Assembly (NCBI GenBank): GCA_022750295.1
Contig: JAKIVZ010000011.1
Span: 18,696-82,695 of the forward strand
Direction of reading: 5' to 3'
Source: Candidatus Lutacidiplasma silvani
Lineage (GTDB): Archaea; Thermoplasmatota; Thermoplasmata; Lutacidiplasmatales; UBA184
DNA length: 64,000 nt
In this document: positions 49,315-57,814 of the stretch, one piece after another
Numbering within the stretch: position 1 is the stretch's first letter
Layout: every line of letters begins with the position of its first letter
Program-made: the position numbers and the translations under genes
Notes under the pieces: model-generated
Seen by the model: only the letters and a program-made list of their open reading frames with translations
Database searches by the model: none
Told to the model about the DNA's origin: nothing

Positions 49315-51126
49315 TTGGCGCCTACGCCGTCGGAAACCGGGCGCCCGGACGCCTCCTCCGCCGACCCCCTCGCGGGGCTCATCGGACCGATCGTGACGGC
49401 GTTGCTCGAACGGCTGTCGGGGGTGCCGGGGGTCGACCGGGGCTCGGTCGAACGGCTGCTCGACACCGCGGGCGGCGATGGATGGGACGTCGCGATCCCG
49501 TTGCATCGGTTCGCCGCGGCGGCGAAGCGACCGCCGAACGAGCTCGCGGCCGAGCTCGCGGCCTCGCTCCCGGATACCCCGGGGGTCGCCCGACGGTTCG
49601 CCGTCGGCGCCTACGTGAACTTCGAGGCGGACCCGGCGTGGCTGGCCGAGCGGACCCTCGCGATCGTCGGCGCGCGGGGCACATCGTACGGGGGCGGAGG
49701 GGCCGCTGGACCCGAGGTCTGCGTCGAGCACACGAGCGCGAACCCCAACGCGCCGTTCCACATCGGCCGCGTCCGCAATGCGCTCATCGGCGACACGCTC
49801 GCGCGGATTCTGCGGGCCGCGGGCCAGACGGTCACGACCCAGTACTACGTCGACGACATCGGGCGGCAGTCGGCGATGGTCACCTGGATCTGGACGCAGC
49901 CGAAGGAAGCGTGGCCGCCGGAGATCCTCGCGACCCTCGAGGGAGCCGACGAGAGGGAAGAGCGGCCGGACCACTACCTCGGCCGGCCGTACCCCGCAGT
50001 CAGCGCCTACGTCAAGACCCACCCCGAGGCCGCCGCCAGTCTCGCCGAGCTCTGCGAACGGCTCGAGCGGGGGGAGGCTCCGGAGGCGCACCGCCGCTTT
50101 TGCGAAGCGATCCTCGGCGGGATGCTCGCGAGCCTCGCGAGGGTCTCCGTGACGTTCGACGAATTCGTGTGGGAGTCGAGCCTCCTGCACGACGGCTCGG
50201 TCGACCGGGTCGTGGCCCGTCTCCGGGGGGCCCCCCATTCGGTCACCGAGGCGAACGGCGCGCTCGCGATCGACACGACCGTCTACGGACTCCCGAAGGA
50301 GGACGCGCGGGCGGTATTCGTCCGGGGCAACGGAACAACGCTCTATCCCACCCGCGACGTCGCCTACCACCTCCAGAAGTTCGGCCGATTCCCCCGCGTG
50401 ATCGACGTTCTCGGTCAGGATCACCTCCTCCACGCGAAGACCCTCGAAGCGCTCCTCAACGAGATTGGCGAGGCGCGCCGACCAGAGTTCGTCCTGTACC
50501 AGTACATCACCGTCCCCGGGGGCGGCCGGATGTCGACCCGAAAGGGGACGGTCGTCTGGCTCGACACCCTCCTCGACGAGGCCACCGACCGGGCCCGGGC
50601 CGAGGTCCGCGCCCGGCACCCCGAGCTCTCGGAGGGGGAGGCCGAAACGATCGCGCTCGCGATCGCCGCGGGGGCCGTGCGGTATCACATCGTCCGGATC
50701 GCCGCCGACAAGTCGGTCGCGTTCCAGTGGGAGGAAGCCCTCTCGTTCGAGGGACGGAGCGGCCCATTCGTCCAGTACGCCTACGCCCGGGCTTCGAGCC
50801 TCCTGAGGAAGGCCCTCGACGACGGTGTCGCGATCCCCACGTCGCCGTCGGGCGCGGACTTGACCACCCCAGCCGAACGGGACCTGGTCCGGGTCCTCGC
50901 CCGCCTTCCGCGGGTCGTGGCCAGCGCGGCGCGGACCAAGCACGTGCACACGGTCGCAGGGTACGCCCACGACCTCGCCGAATCGTTCAATCGATTCTAT
51001 CAGACGACCCCGGTGCTCAAGGCGGAGGCCGGGCGAGACAGCCGGCTGGCTCTCGTGGCCGGGGTCCGGCAGGCGCTCGGAAACACGCTCGACCTTCTCG
51101 GGCTCGTCCGGCTCGAGCGGATGTAG
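49315..51126 (+). CDS. argS: Arginyl-tRNA synthetase
   Basis: About 603 aa from a TTG, chosen because GTTAAG lies 26-31 nt before it; the ORF track frame begins 474 bases too early in antisense DNA. An N-terminal additional domain is followed by the HIGH motif (HTSANPNAPFHIGRVRNALIGD), the class Ia core YYVDDIGRQSAM, FLYPTRD-like NGTTLYPTRDVAYHL, and the GRMSTRKGTVV signature. The C-terminal DALR domain is FVQYAYARASSLLRKAL to RQALGNTLDLLGL. Confidence 0.94.
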   Translation: MAPTPSETGRPDASSADPLAGLIGPIVTALLERLSGVPGVDRGSVERLLDTAGGDGWDVAIPLHRFAAAAKRPPNELAAELAASLPDTPGVARRFAVGAYVNFEADPAWLAERTLAIVGARGTSYGGGGAAGPEVCVEHTSANPNAPFHIGRVRNALIGDTLARILRAAGQTVTTQYYVDDIGRQSAMVTWIWTQPKEAWPPEILATLEGADEREERPDHYLGRPYPAVSAYVKTHPEAAASLAELCERLERGEAPEAHRRFCEAILGGMLASLARVSVTFDEFVWESSLLHDGSVDRVVARLRGAPHSVTEANGALAIDTTVYGLPKEDARAVFVRGNGTTLYPTRDVAYHLQKFGRFPRVIDVLGQDHLLHAKTLEALLNEIGEARRPEFVLYQYITVPGGGRMSTRKGTVVWLDTLLDEATDRARAEVRARHPELSEGEAETIALAIAAGAVRYHIVRIAADKSVAFQWEEALSFEGRSGPFVQYAYARASSLLRKALDDGVAIPTSPSGADLTTPAERDLVRVLARLPRVVASAARTKHVHTVAGYAHDLAESFNRFYQTTPVLKAEAGRDSRLALVAGVRQALGNTLDLLGLVRLERM

Positions 51127-51236
51127 GCCGCCGTTCCTCCCCGGGCGAACTCGGGCTCGCCGACATCGCGGACCAACCCCGCCCTCCCCGCACGAAGCGC
51201 CGCCCACGGGGACGACCGGCTCGCCACTCGAACTTC

Positions 51237-51242
51237 TATATA
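51237..51242 (+). promoter_or_regulatory. TATA box of mscL
   Basis: TATATA, 21-26 nt before the ATG at 51263, in GC-rich surroundings. Indicates a leaderless transcript and fixes the start. Confidence 0.65.
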
Positions 51243-51262
51243 GCCGGACCCGAGTGCGGCCC

Positions 51263-51712
51263 ATGGACGCGCCGATGGGTTACTGGGCCGATTTCAAGAA
51301 GTTCCTGAGCCAGGGGAACTTCGTTTCGCTCGCCGTCGCGCTGGTCGTCGGTCTCGCGCTGAACACGGTCGTCCAGGCGCTCGTCGCCGACATCATCACC
51401 CCGCTCATCGGGGTGTTCTTCCACGTCGACTTCTCGTCGCTGACCGAATCGGTGAACGGCTCGGTGTTCGCGGTCGGCGATCTGATCAACAAGGCGATCG
51501 CCTTCGTGATCGACCTCCTCGTGGTGTTCTTCCTGATCGTGGAACCGATGGAGAAGATGCAGGCCCGCGCCGCCGCGAAGCAGGCGGCGGCCCCGCCGAC
51601 CACCCGCGCGTGCCCCGAGTGCCTCAGCCAGGTCCCAATCGCCGCGAAGCGGTGCTCGTTCTGCGCCCAGCCGCTCCCGCCGGCGCCTGCCGCGGCGACG
51701 ACCGGATCGTAG
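51263..51712 (+). CDS. mscL: Large-conductance mechanosensitive channel MscL with zinc ribbon
   Basis: 149 aa. N-terminal helix and first span: FKKFLSQGNFVSLAVALVVGLALNTVVQALVADIITPLIG; second span: INKAIAFVIDLLVVFFLIV. This is the MscL fold, an osmotic release valve. The C-terminus adds a zinc ribbon (ACPECLSQVPIAAKRCSFCAQPLPP), which is not part of the standard E. coli-type protein but occurs on some archaeal and bacterial relatives. It overlaps the convergent queC by 89 bp. The leader ORF residues MRP before MDAP are dropped because of the TATA position. Confidence 0.9.
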   Translation: MDAPMGYWADFKKFLSQGNFVSLAVALVVGLALNTVVQALVADIITPLIGVFFHVDFSSLTESVNGSVFAVGDLINKAIAFVIDLLVVFFLIVEPMEKMQARAAAKQAAAPPTTRACPECLSQVPIAAKRCSFCAQPLPPAPAAATTGS

Positions 51713-52388
51713 GGTCCCGGACCCCGGCTTCCGCGAACCCCTTGGCGCGGAGCCGGCACGAGTCGCACCGGCCGCACGGGGCCCGACCCCCGGCGTAGCA
51801 GCTCCACGTGAGCTCCCACGGGACCCCCAGCCGCTCCCCGAGCCGGACGATATCGGCCTTCGACAGCCGAAGCAGCGGGGCCACCACGGTGAACCGGAGT
51901 CGGCCCTCAACGCCCGCCTTCGTCGCCAATCGAGCGAGACGGTTGAACGCCCGCAGATACTCCGGACGGCAATCGGGGTACCCCGAGTAATCGATCGCGT
52001 TCGCGCCGAGATAGATCCGGTCGGCGCCGTGGCCTTCGGCGTATCCGAGGGCGAGGGAGAGGAGAATGGTGTTCCGGGCCGGGACGTACGTGGCGGGAAT
52101 CTCACCGGGGGCGGTCCCGCCCGACGGGATCCTCGCCGATCGTCGGGTGAGCGCGGAGGGGAGTAAGGGGGCGACGGGAAGGTCGACGACCACGTGGCGG
52201 CGGGCGCGGTACCGGGCCGCGAGCGCCCGGGCGCTTTCCACCTCACGGGCGTGGCGTTGCCCGTACAGGACCGTGAGGGCATCGACGGGACCGCGTCGGG
52301 CGGCGATCGCGAGGCAGGTCGCCGAGTCCATCCCGCCCGAGAGGAGGATCACGCTGGCGGAAGCCGGTCGCCGGGTCGTCACCGCCAC
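51624..52388 (-). CDS. queC: 7-cyano-7-deazaguanine synthase
   Basis: 254 aa; makes preQ0, the archaeosine/queuosine precursor. PP-loop ILLSGGMDSATCLAIA at 14-29, LYGQRHAREVESARALA, PARNTILLSLALGYAE and the zinc-binding SCYAGGRAPCGRCDSC. The last 30 residues past the family's usual end (SSPRQAPAGAAGRR) overlap mscL. Its start overlaps the stop of the DUF92 gene by 10 bp. Confidence 0.93.
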   Translation of the reverse strand: MAVTTRRPASASVILLSGGMDSATCLAIAARRGPVDALTVLYGQRHAREVESARALAARYRARRHVVVDLPVAPLLPSALTRRSARIPSGGTAPGEIPATYVPARNTILLSLALGYAEGHGADRIYLGANAIDYSGYPDCRPEYLRAFNRLARLATKAGVEGRLRFTVVAPLLRLSKADIVRLGERLGVPWELTWSCYAGGRAPCGRCDSCRLRAKGFAEAGVRDPTIRSSPRQAPAGAAGRRTSTASRRLGPG

Positions 52389-53140
52389 ATCCCAAAGACG
52401 AGGAGGAGAGCTGCGGCGATCGCCACCGCCGAGAGCATCCCGAAGAAGTTCGTGCTCCCCTTCGTCAATCGACCGCGATTCTCAAGGGTCTCGCCCAGCA
52501 CGCTGTCGATCTGGCAGCCGAGAAACCCGCCGATCGGGGCGACGATCAGGAAGGCCGCCGGAGCGAGGTGCGGCGCGGCGAACGCCGCGAACAGGGCCAC
52601 GGCGACGATCGAGGTTGTGAGGGCCCCCGCGAGCGCCCAGAGTTCCCCGATTGCGGAAACCCCGCCGTTCGTCCCCGGCTCGACCGGGCGGAACGTCAGG
52701 ATCGACCGGGCCCGCCCCGCGAGGACCCCGAACTCGCTCGCGAAGGTGTCCGCGGCTCCGAACGCAAGGGCGGAAGTGTACAGCACGGCGAGGGCCCCCG
52801 GTGGGAGGAGGCTCGTCGAGGCCCCCGCCGTGAGCACGAGCCCGGTCGGAATCAGAATGTGCGCGACGACATTGGAGACCCCGCGCTCGCCGGACGTCCC
52901 TTCGTGGACGTTCCGGCGCTTCTTCTCTGCGAACCGGAAGCGGGTCGCGAGGACGCTCGCGACCACGAACAAGACCAGGAGGGCGAGGAACGGGAACCCT
53001 CCGATCACGACGATCACGGCGCCGAAGAGAAAGGCGATCGCCCCGGCCCAGCGGGTGAGAGCGCCGGAGCCGACCGCCGCGATGGCGAGCGCGGCGGTCA
53101 GAGCGACGCCGACGCCAGCGTCGAAGAGCGCGAGAACCAA
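52379..53140 (-). CDS. DUF92/TMEM19-family membrane protein
   Basis: 253 aa, six to seven membrane spans. Family markers: the RGVSNVVAHILIPTGL loop, the SALAFGAADTFASEFGVL motif (conserved D and SE), and GGVSAIGELWALAG. Plant and cyanobacterial relatives are phytyl-phosphate kinases, so an isoprenoid-phosphate role is plausible in an archaeon. The TATA-like CTTAGCG lies about 30 nt upstream. Confidence 0.82.
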   Translation of the reverse strand: MVLALFDAGVGVALTAALAIAAVGSGALTRWAGAIAFLFGAVIVVIGGFPFLALLVLFVVASVLATRFRFAEKKRRNVHEGTSGERGVSNVVAHILIPTGLVLTAGASTSLLPPGALAVLYTSALAFGAADTFASEFGVLAGRARSILTFRPVEPGTNGGVSAIGELWALAGALTTSIVAVALFAAFAAPHLAPAAFLIVAPIGGFLGCQIDSVLGETLENRGRLTKGSTNFFGMLSAVAIAAALLLVFGMWR

Positions 53141-53223
53141 GTCCGCTCGTCGTCGAGAGCCGCGCCGTCGCTAAGAACGTTTGCGCACCGACGTATCGCC
53201 GCGGAACTGGCCCCCGAGCTCGA

Positions 53224-53811
53224 TTACCCTCGGTGGAGGATCCGAAGCGCCGCGGCCCGGAACGAGGGGGCGACGAAGTCCGGCCGCACGCCGCTCTTTC
53301 GGACTTCCTCGGCGACCTCAGCCGCGTGGCCGGGCGCCGGGACGAGGGCGGTCAGCAGCCCGAGGGTCTCGCCGGCCTCGATGTCGAGGGTCCTGTCGCC
53401 CACGATGGCGGAGCCGGCGAAGTCGACGCCCAGGTCGCCCCGGGCCCGCTCGAACAGCTCGACCCCCGGTTTCCGACACCGACAGTGGGATTCCGGGGCG
53501 TGCGGGCAGTAGTAGAACCGGTCGACCGCGGACCCTTCGGCCGCGAGGATGGCATTGATCCGGTCGTGGATCGCCCCCACGTCCGCGTCGTTGTAGAACC
53601 CGCGCTCGATCCCCGATTGGTTGGTGACGCAGACGACGAGATACCCGTGGTCGCGCAGGAGGCGAATTCCTTCCCCCACCCCTCGGAACACCTCGACCCG
53701 GGCGGAGTCCGAGAGGTAGTGGAGGTCCGGGTTCAGCGTCCCGTCCCGGTCCACGAAGACAGCCCGACGTCGGCGCCGGGGGGTCGCGGGGGCCGTCGCG
53801 ACTTCGGGCAC
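53224..53811 (-). CDS. HAD phosphatase, GmhB/HisB-N type
   Basis: 195 aa from a GTG at 53811, positioned 26 nt after a TATA box. HAD motif I is FVDRDGTLN (D21, D23), motif II VCVTNQSG, and the zinc loop YYCPHAPESHCRCRKP is typical of D-glycero-D-manno-heptose-1,7-bisphosphate 7-phosphatase. Motif IV is AIVGDRTLDIEAG. It dephosphorylates a sugar bisphosphate or histidinol phosphate; which is unknown. Confidence 0.85.
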   Translation of the reverse strand: MPEVATAPATPRRRRRAVFVDRDGTLNPDLHYLSDSARVEVFRGVGEGIRLLRDHGYLVVCVTNQSGIERGFYNDADVGAIHDRINAILAAEGSAVDRFYYCPHAPESHCRCRKPGVELFERARGDLGVDFAGSAIVGDRTLDIEAGETLGLLTALVPAPGHAAEVAEEVRKSGVRPDFVAPSFRAAALRILHRG

Positions 53812-53831
53812 GGCGAGCCGGGAGCCCCCAT

Positions 53832-53842
53832 CCCCATAAGGG
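53832..53842. promoter_or_regulatory. Single bidirectional TATA between HAD and Asn-synthetase-like genes
   Basis: CCCCATAAGGG is nearly palindromic and is centred about 26 nt from the HAD start on one strand and 25 nt from the Asn-synthetase-like start on the other. It appears to drive two leaderless transcripts in opposite directions. Confidence 0.6.
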
Positions 53843-53861
53843 TTGACGCCGGTGCGGGTTC

Positions 53862-54614
53862 GTGCCGGGGAGACGCGGGGTCGACGAGACGTTCGAACGC
53901 CTCGATGGGGCCTTGGAGACCTCACTGGGCGACCGCCCGGCCGCCGACGATCCCCCGACCGTGCTGTTCAGCGGAGGCGTCGATTCCTCGATCCTCGCGC
54001 TGGCCCTCGCCCGATCCGGCCCGCTCCGACTTTTCTCCATCGGGATGGAAGGGTCCGACGACATCGTAGCCGCCCGACGCGCGGCCGACCTCCTCCGACT
54101 CAATCTGACCGAGCGGCGGGTGACGCCCGAGGAGGTCGCCAACTCGGTGAAGTCGCATGGCCTCGCCGCGCGTCCGGAGCCGGCTCGGTCGGTCCTCGCC
54201 TCCCTCGGTGTCGCCCTCGCCACCAGCCCCCGGGGCGGGCCGCTCGTCCTCGGTCAAGGAGCCGACGAGCTGTTCGGCGGGTACGCCCATTTTCGGTCGC
54301 TCACTCCCGCCGCCGCCGAGCGGCGTCGCCGGGACGACTGGGACCGGCTCCTCCGAGTCGATTGGCCCGCCACGCAGGCGATCGCCGGCACGTTGGGCCG
54401 CACGCTCTTCGCGCCGTTCGTCGACGCTCGTTTCGCGACGGCGGCTTTCGCGATCCCCCTCCCGTCCGTGGGGCCGGGCGACCTGACGAAGCCGGTGCTC
54501 CGCGCTTGGGCGAGGCACCGGGGCGTCCCGGCCGAAGTCGCGAACCGGCCCAAGCGCGCGATCCAGTATGGGACCGGGATCGCCTCGGTCGTCCGACGGT
54601 CGTTGCGCGCCTAG
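53862..54614 (+). CDS. Stand-alone asparagine-synthase-like amidotransferase domain
   Basis: 250 aa, containing only the ATP-pyrophosphatase (synthetase) domain of AsnB. PP-loop VLFSGGVDSSILALAL (34-49), then LVLGQGADELFGGY and a C-terminal KPVLRAWARHRGVPAEVANRPKRAIQYGTG. The glutaminase domain is missing, so ammonia or another partner must supply nitrogen, or the substrate differs. GTG start. It overlaps the convergent carbamate kinase by 4 bp. Confidence 0.85.
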   Translation: MPGRRGVDETFERLDGALETSLGDRPAADDPPTVLFSGGVDSSILALALARSGPLRLFSIGMEGSDDIVAARRAADLLRLNLTERRVTPEEVANSVKSHGLAARPEPARSVLASLGVALATSPRGGPLVLGQGADELFGGYAHFRSLTPAAAERRRRDDWDRLLRVDWPATQAIAGTLGRTLFAPFVDARFATAAFAIPLPSVGPGDLTKPVLRAWARHRGVPAEVANRPKRAIQYGTGIASVVRRSLRA

Positions 54615-55585
54615 TGGCGCGGCCTAGTGGCCCGGGTCCCCGCCTCCCCCTGCAACGCACGGCGAAGCGTCGGAATGTCACAGACAATCCCCGTACGGCC
54701 CCCGTGGTCGAGGAACGTGAGGATCGCTTCGACCTTCGGACCCATCGATCCGTCGGCGAACTCCCCTTTCGATTGGAACTCCCGCAACTCGTCGGCGCCG
54801 ACCTCGCCGAGCCACCGCTCCCACGGTTTGCCGAAGCCGACGGCCACCCCGGGAACGTCCGTCACGATCGCGAGGGTCGTCGCGCCCAGGGCCCCCGCGA
54901 CGACGGCGGCGGCCCGGTCCTTGTCGATGACCGCCTCGACGCCTTCCCGATTCCCCGAAGCGCGGCGGACCACCGGGATCCCCCCGCCGCCCGCAACGAT
55001 CGGGATCAGCCGCTCGCCCCACGACCTCCCGAGAAGGCGAACGACGGCGTCCGCCTCCACCCACCGTACCGGCACCGGGGACGGGACGACCCGGCGCCAA
55101 CCGCCGCGCGCCCGGTCGTACGCGAGGGTCCACCCGGTCCTCTTCCGCAGTACGCGGACCTCCGAATCCGAATAGAACCGGCCGACGGGCCTCGTCGGGG
55201 TCCGGAACGCTCGGTCCCGCGCGGCGACTTCCATCCGGGACACGAGGACGAGGGGAGTACGATCGATCCGGGCCCGTCGGAGCGCGCCTTCGAGCTCCTG
55301 CGCGACGAGGTACCCGATCTGTCCCTCGCTCTCGGCACCCAGGACGTCGAGTGGGCGAGGAGGGACTTCGCGCTCCGCGATCTCGTTCTGCCGGAGGATC
55401 TGCCCGACCTGCGGTCCGTTCCCGTGGGTGACCGCGAGCGCGTGGCCGTCCCGGATCACGTCGACGAGCGACTCCGCCGTCGAGCGCATGTGCCGACGGG
55501 CCTCGGCCCAATCCCCGGGCCCGCCCGCCCGGGAGAGCGCGTTGCCGCCGAGCGCGACCACGGTCGCCTCCATGCCGTCCGACAC
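54611..55585 (-). CDS. arcC: Carbamate kinase
   Basis: 324 aa, amino-acid kinase fold. Motifs: VVALGGNALSRAGG at the N-terminus, AVTHGNGPQVGQIL, then PIVAGGGGIPVV and the ATP region VIDKDRAAAVVAGALGATTLAIVTDV. It ends with FADGSMGPKVEAILTFL. Converts carbamoyl phosphate plus ADP to ATP. An alternative ATG (MEATVV) is four codons in. Confidence 0.93.
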   Translation of the reverse strand: MSDGMEATVVALGGNALSRAGGPGDWAEARRHMRSTAESLVDVIRDGHALAVTHGNGPQVGQILRQNEIAEREVPPRPLDVLGAESEGQIGYLVAQELEGALRRARIDRTPLVLVSRMEVAARDRAFRTPTRPVGRFYSDSEVRVLRKRTGWTLAYDRARGGWRRVVPSPVPVRWVEADAVVRLLGRSWGERLIPIVAGGGGIPVVRRASGNREGVEAVIDKDRAAAVVAGALGATTLAIVTDVPGVAVGFGKPWERWLGEVGADELREFQSKGEFADGSMGPKVEAILTFLDHGGRTGIVCDIPTLRRALQGEAGTRATRPRH

Positions 55586-55640
55586 GGGGAGCCCAGCTAC
55601 AAGGGCTCTCCGGGACGGCCGGGCCGCCGGGCCCCGGAGC

Positions 55641-55650
55641 GCTTTTTACG
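55641..55650 (+). promoter_or_regulatory. TATA-like box of purB
   Basis: GCTTTTTACG is centred about 26 nt before the GTG at 55671. Confidence 0.55.
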
Positions 55651-55670
55651 ACCCCCCGGCATCCCGGCCC

Positions 55671-57035
55671 GTGTCCGACTCCGAGAGCTCGGCGATCTGC
55701 CCGATCGAGTTCCGGTACGGCCGCGAGGAGGTCCGGGAGCTCTTCTCCCGCGAGGCCCGGCTCCGACGGTGCCTACGGGTCGAGGCGGCGCTCGCGAAGG
55801 CGCAGGCGGAGCTCGGAATCCTGCCGCCCGACGCGGCGGCCGCCATCGACGCGGCGGCCGCCTCGGGGGCGGTGACCCTGGCGAACGTCGACGCCCTCGA
55901 ACGCGTGCTCAAGCACGACGTGATGGCGATCGCCCGGACGCTCGCAACGGCCGCCGGCCCGGCGGGTCGGTGGGTCCACTACGGAGCCACCTCCGGGGAC
56001 ATCACCGACACCGCGCTCGGACTCGAGCTCAAGGAGAGCAGCCACGTCCTCCGACACGACCTCACCGATCTTGCCGAGGCGCTCCTCACCCTCGCCGAGG
56101 CGCACGCGTCGACCCCCGAGCTGGGACGGACCCACGGCCAGCACGCGGTGCCGATGAGCTTCGGGTACAAGGCCGCCGTCGGGGCGGCGGAGGTGCTCCG
56201 GCACCGCCGACGGCTCGATGAACTCACGCCGCGGGTCGCCGTCGGGAAGATGGCCGGGGCAGTCGGGACGGGCGCCGGGTTCGGACCCTCGGCGGACGCC
56301 ATCGAGCAGAAGGTGATGTTCGCGCTCGAACTCGGGGTCGACGAGGCCCCGACCCAGATCGTCGGGCGGGACCGGCTCGCCGAATTCACAAACTTCCTTG
56401 CGCTCGTCGCGGGCACCTGCGAGCGGCTCGCGACGGAGGTCCGGAACCTCCAGCGGACCGAGATCGCCGAGGTCGCCGAGGCGTTCGACGAGGCGAAGCA
56501 GGTCGGCAGTTCCACGATGGCCCAGAAGCGGAATCCGATGCTCTCGGAGAACGTCACGAGCCTCGCCCGGCTCGTCCGAGCGTTCGCGCTCCCTCCGCTG
56601 GAAAACATGGTCCTCTGGCACGAGCGGGACCTCGCGAACTCCGCGAACGAGCGGATTGTCGTGCCCCACGCGGTCGTGCTCACCGACGACATCCTGCAGA
56701 AAATGACCCAGGTGTTCGGGCACCTCTCCGTCGACGCCGCCCAGATGCGGCGCCATCTCGACTCGGCGAAAGGGCTCCCGATGACCGAGAGTTTGATGCT
56801 GGCGCTGACGGCCAAGGGTCTTCCGCGCGCGGAAGCGCACGAGATGCTGCGGCGGCTGACCCGCGACGCCCCCGGGACCGGCCTCGTGGCCCGGGCGAAA
56901 GCCGACCCCGAGATCGCCCGCCAGTTCACCCCGGCCGAGATCGACGAGCTCCTCGACCCGGCGTCGTACGTCCGCGCGGCCGCGCGAAAGACCGAGCGCC
57001 TGGTACGGAATCTGCGTGCGGAATTGGCCCGATGA
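55671..57035 (+). CDS. purB: Adenylosuccinate lyase
   Basis: 454 aa from the GTG that matches the TATA spacing; the ORF track extends 80 residues upstream into antisense DNA. Family signatures: YGATSGDITDTALGLEL, GRTHGQHAVPMSFG, and the catalytic loop GSSTMAQKRNPMLSE. It acts twice in purine synthesis (SAICAR and adenylosuccinate cleavage), in the same pathway as purF at 29802. Its stop overlaps the pcc1 start (ATGA). Confidence 0.95.
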   Translation: MSDSESSAICPIEFRYGREEVRELFSREARLRRCLRVEAALAKAQAELGILPPDAAAAIDAAAASGAVTLANVDALERVLKHDVMAIARTLATAAGPAGRWVHYGATSGDITDTALGLELKESSHVLRHDLTDLAEALLTLAEAHASTPELGRTHGQHAVPMSFGYKAAVGAAEVLRHRRRLDELTPRVAVGKMAGAVGTGAGFGPSADAIEQKVMFALELGVDEAPTQIVGRDRLAEFTNFLALVAGTCERLATEVRNLQRTEIAEVAEAFDEAKQVGSSTMAQKRNPMLSENVTSLARLVRAFALPPLENMVLWHERDLANSANERIVVPHAVVLTDDILQKMTQVFGHLSVDAAQMRRHLDSAKGLPMTESLMLALTAKGLPRAEAHEMLRRLTRDAPGTGLVARAKADPEIARQFTPAEIDELLDPASYVRAAARKTERLVRNLRAELAR

Positions 57036-57328
57036 GCGAACCCCGGTGGACCGCGAAGTTCACGGTCGACCTCGAGTCGGCCGAATCGGCCGACCACCTG
57101 CTCGCCGCCCTCGTCCCCGAGGCGACCCGGGAGGTCCCCAAGACCTCCGCCACGCTCGGGCGACCGTCGGGGACACAGGTCACGATCGACGTCCGGGCGT
57201 CGGACGCGGGGTCGTTGCGGGCCGCCGCGAACACGTACCTCGGATGGGTCGACCTCGCCGCCGGCTCCGAATTGGTCGCCCGGAAGGCGGCGAGCTCGCC
57301 GCGCTCCCCGAAGCCGTTATCTCCGTAA
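57032..57328 (+). CDS. pcc1: KEOPS complex subunit Pcc1-like
   Basis: 98 aa with the Pcc1 (CTAG/Pcc1) fold: AKFTVDLESAESADHLLAALVPE, then VTIDVRASDAGSLRAAANTYLGWVDLA. Pcc1 is the dimerisation subunit of KEOPS, which makes t6A in tRNA. It is translationally coupled to purB. The promoter of prefoldin beta lies inside its 3' end. Confidence 0.83.
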   Translation: MSEPRWTAKFTVDLESAESADHLLAALVPEATREVPKTSATLGRPSGTQVTIDVRASDAGSLRAAANTYLGWVDLAAGSELVARKAASSPRSPKPLSP

Positions 57329-57345
57329 CCCGGCCTCCGCTCGAC

Positions 57346-57711
57346 GTGGCCCTTCCCGCGAAGCTCCAGAACGACCTGAAGCAATTCCAGCGTGTCCAGC
57401 AAGACCTGCAGTCCGCCGCCCAGCAGCGGATGCAGTTCGACATGAAGCTCCGCGAGGCCGTCCACACGCTCGACGAGCTGAAGACCCTCCCGGACGAGAC
57501 CTCGATCTACCGCCCGATCGGGGGCCTCCTCGTCAAAGCGAAGGGGAAGGCCGAGGTCGAGGAACTCTTGACCGAGGAGAAGGAGACCCTCGAGATCCGG
57601 CTCAAGGCGCTGGAGCGCCAGGAGGGGCACCTGAAGGAGAAGTACTCCCAGATGCAGAAGGAACTCACCGAAGCGCTCGACAAGGCTGGCGCCGACGGAT
57701 CCGAATCGTAA
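57346..57711 (+). CDS. pfdB: Prefoldin subunit beta
   Basis: 121 aa from a GTG, 27 nt after CGTTATCT, which is inside the end of pcc1. The ORF track frame starts 330 bases too early. Coiled coil LPAKLQNDLKQFQRVQQDLQSAAQQRMQFDMKLREA, beta hairpin TSIYRPIGGLLVKA, and second helix RLKALERQEGHLKEKYSQMQ. The partner of the alpha subunit at 45248. Confidence 0.92.
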   Translation: MALPAKLQNDLKQFQRVQQDLQSAAQQRMQFDMKLREAVHTLDELKTLPDETSIYRPIGGLLVKAKGKAEVEELLTEEKETLEIRLKALERQEGHLKEKYSQMQKELTEALDKAGADGSES

Positions 57712-57814
57712 CGCGCCGGCAGCGCAATCGCCGCCCCAATCGGCCGCTCGGCCCGGAACGTACCGCCAGGTGTTCGATGGGCCGCCGCGAGGAACCGCCC
57801 GCGGGATCCCGGGA

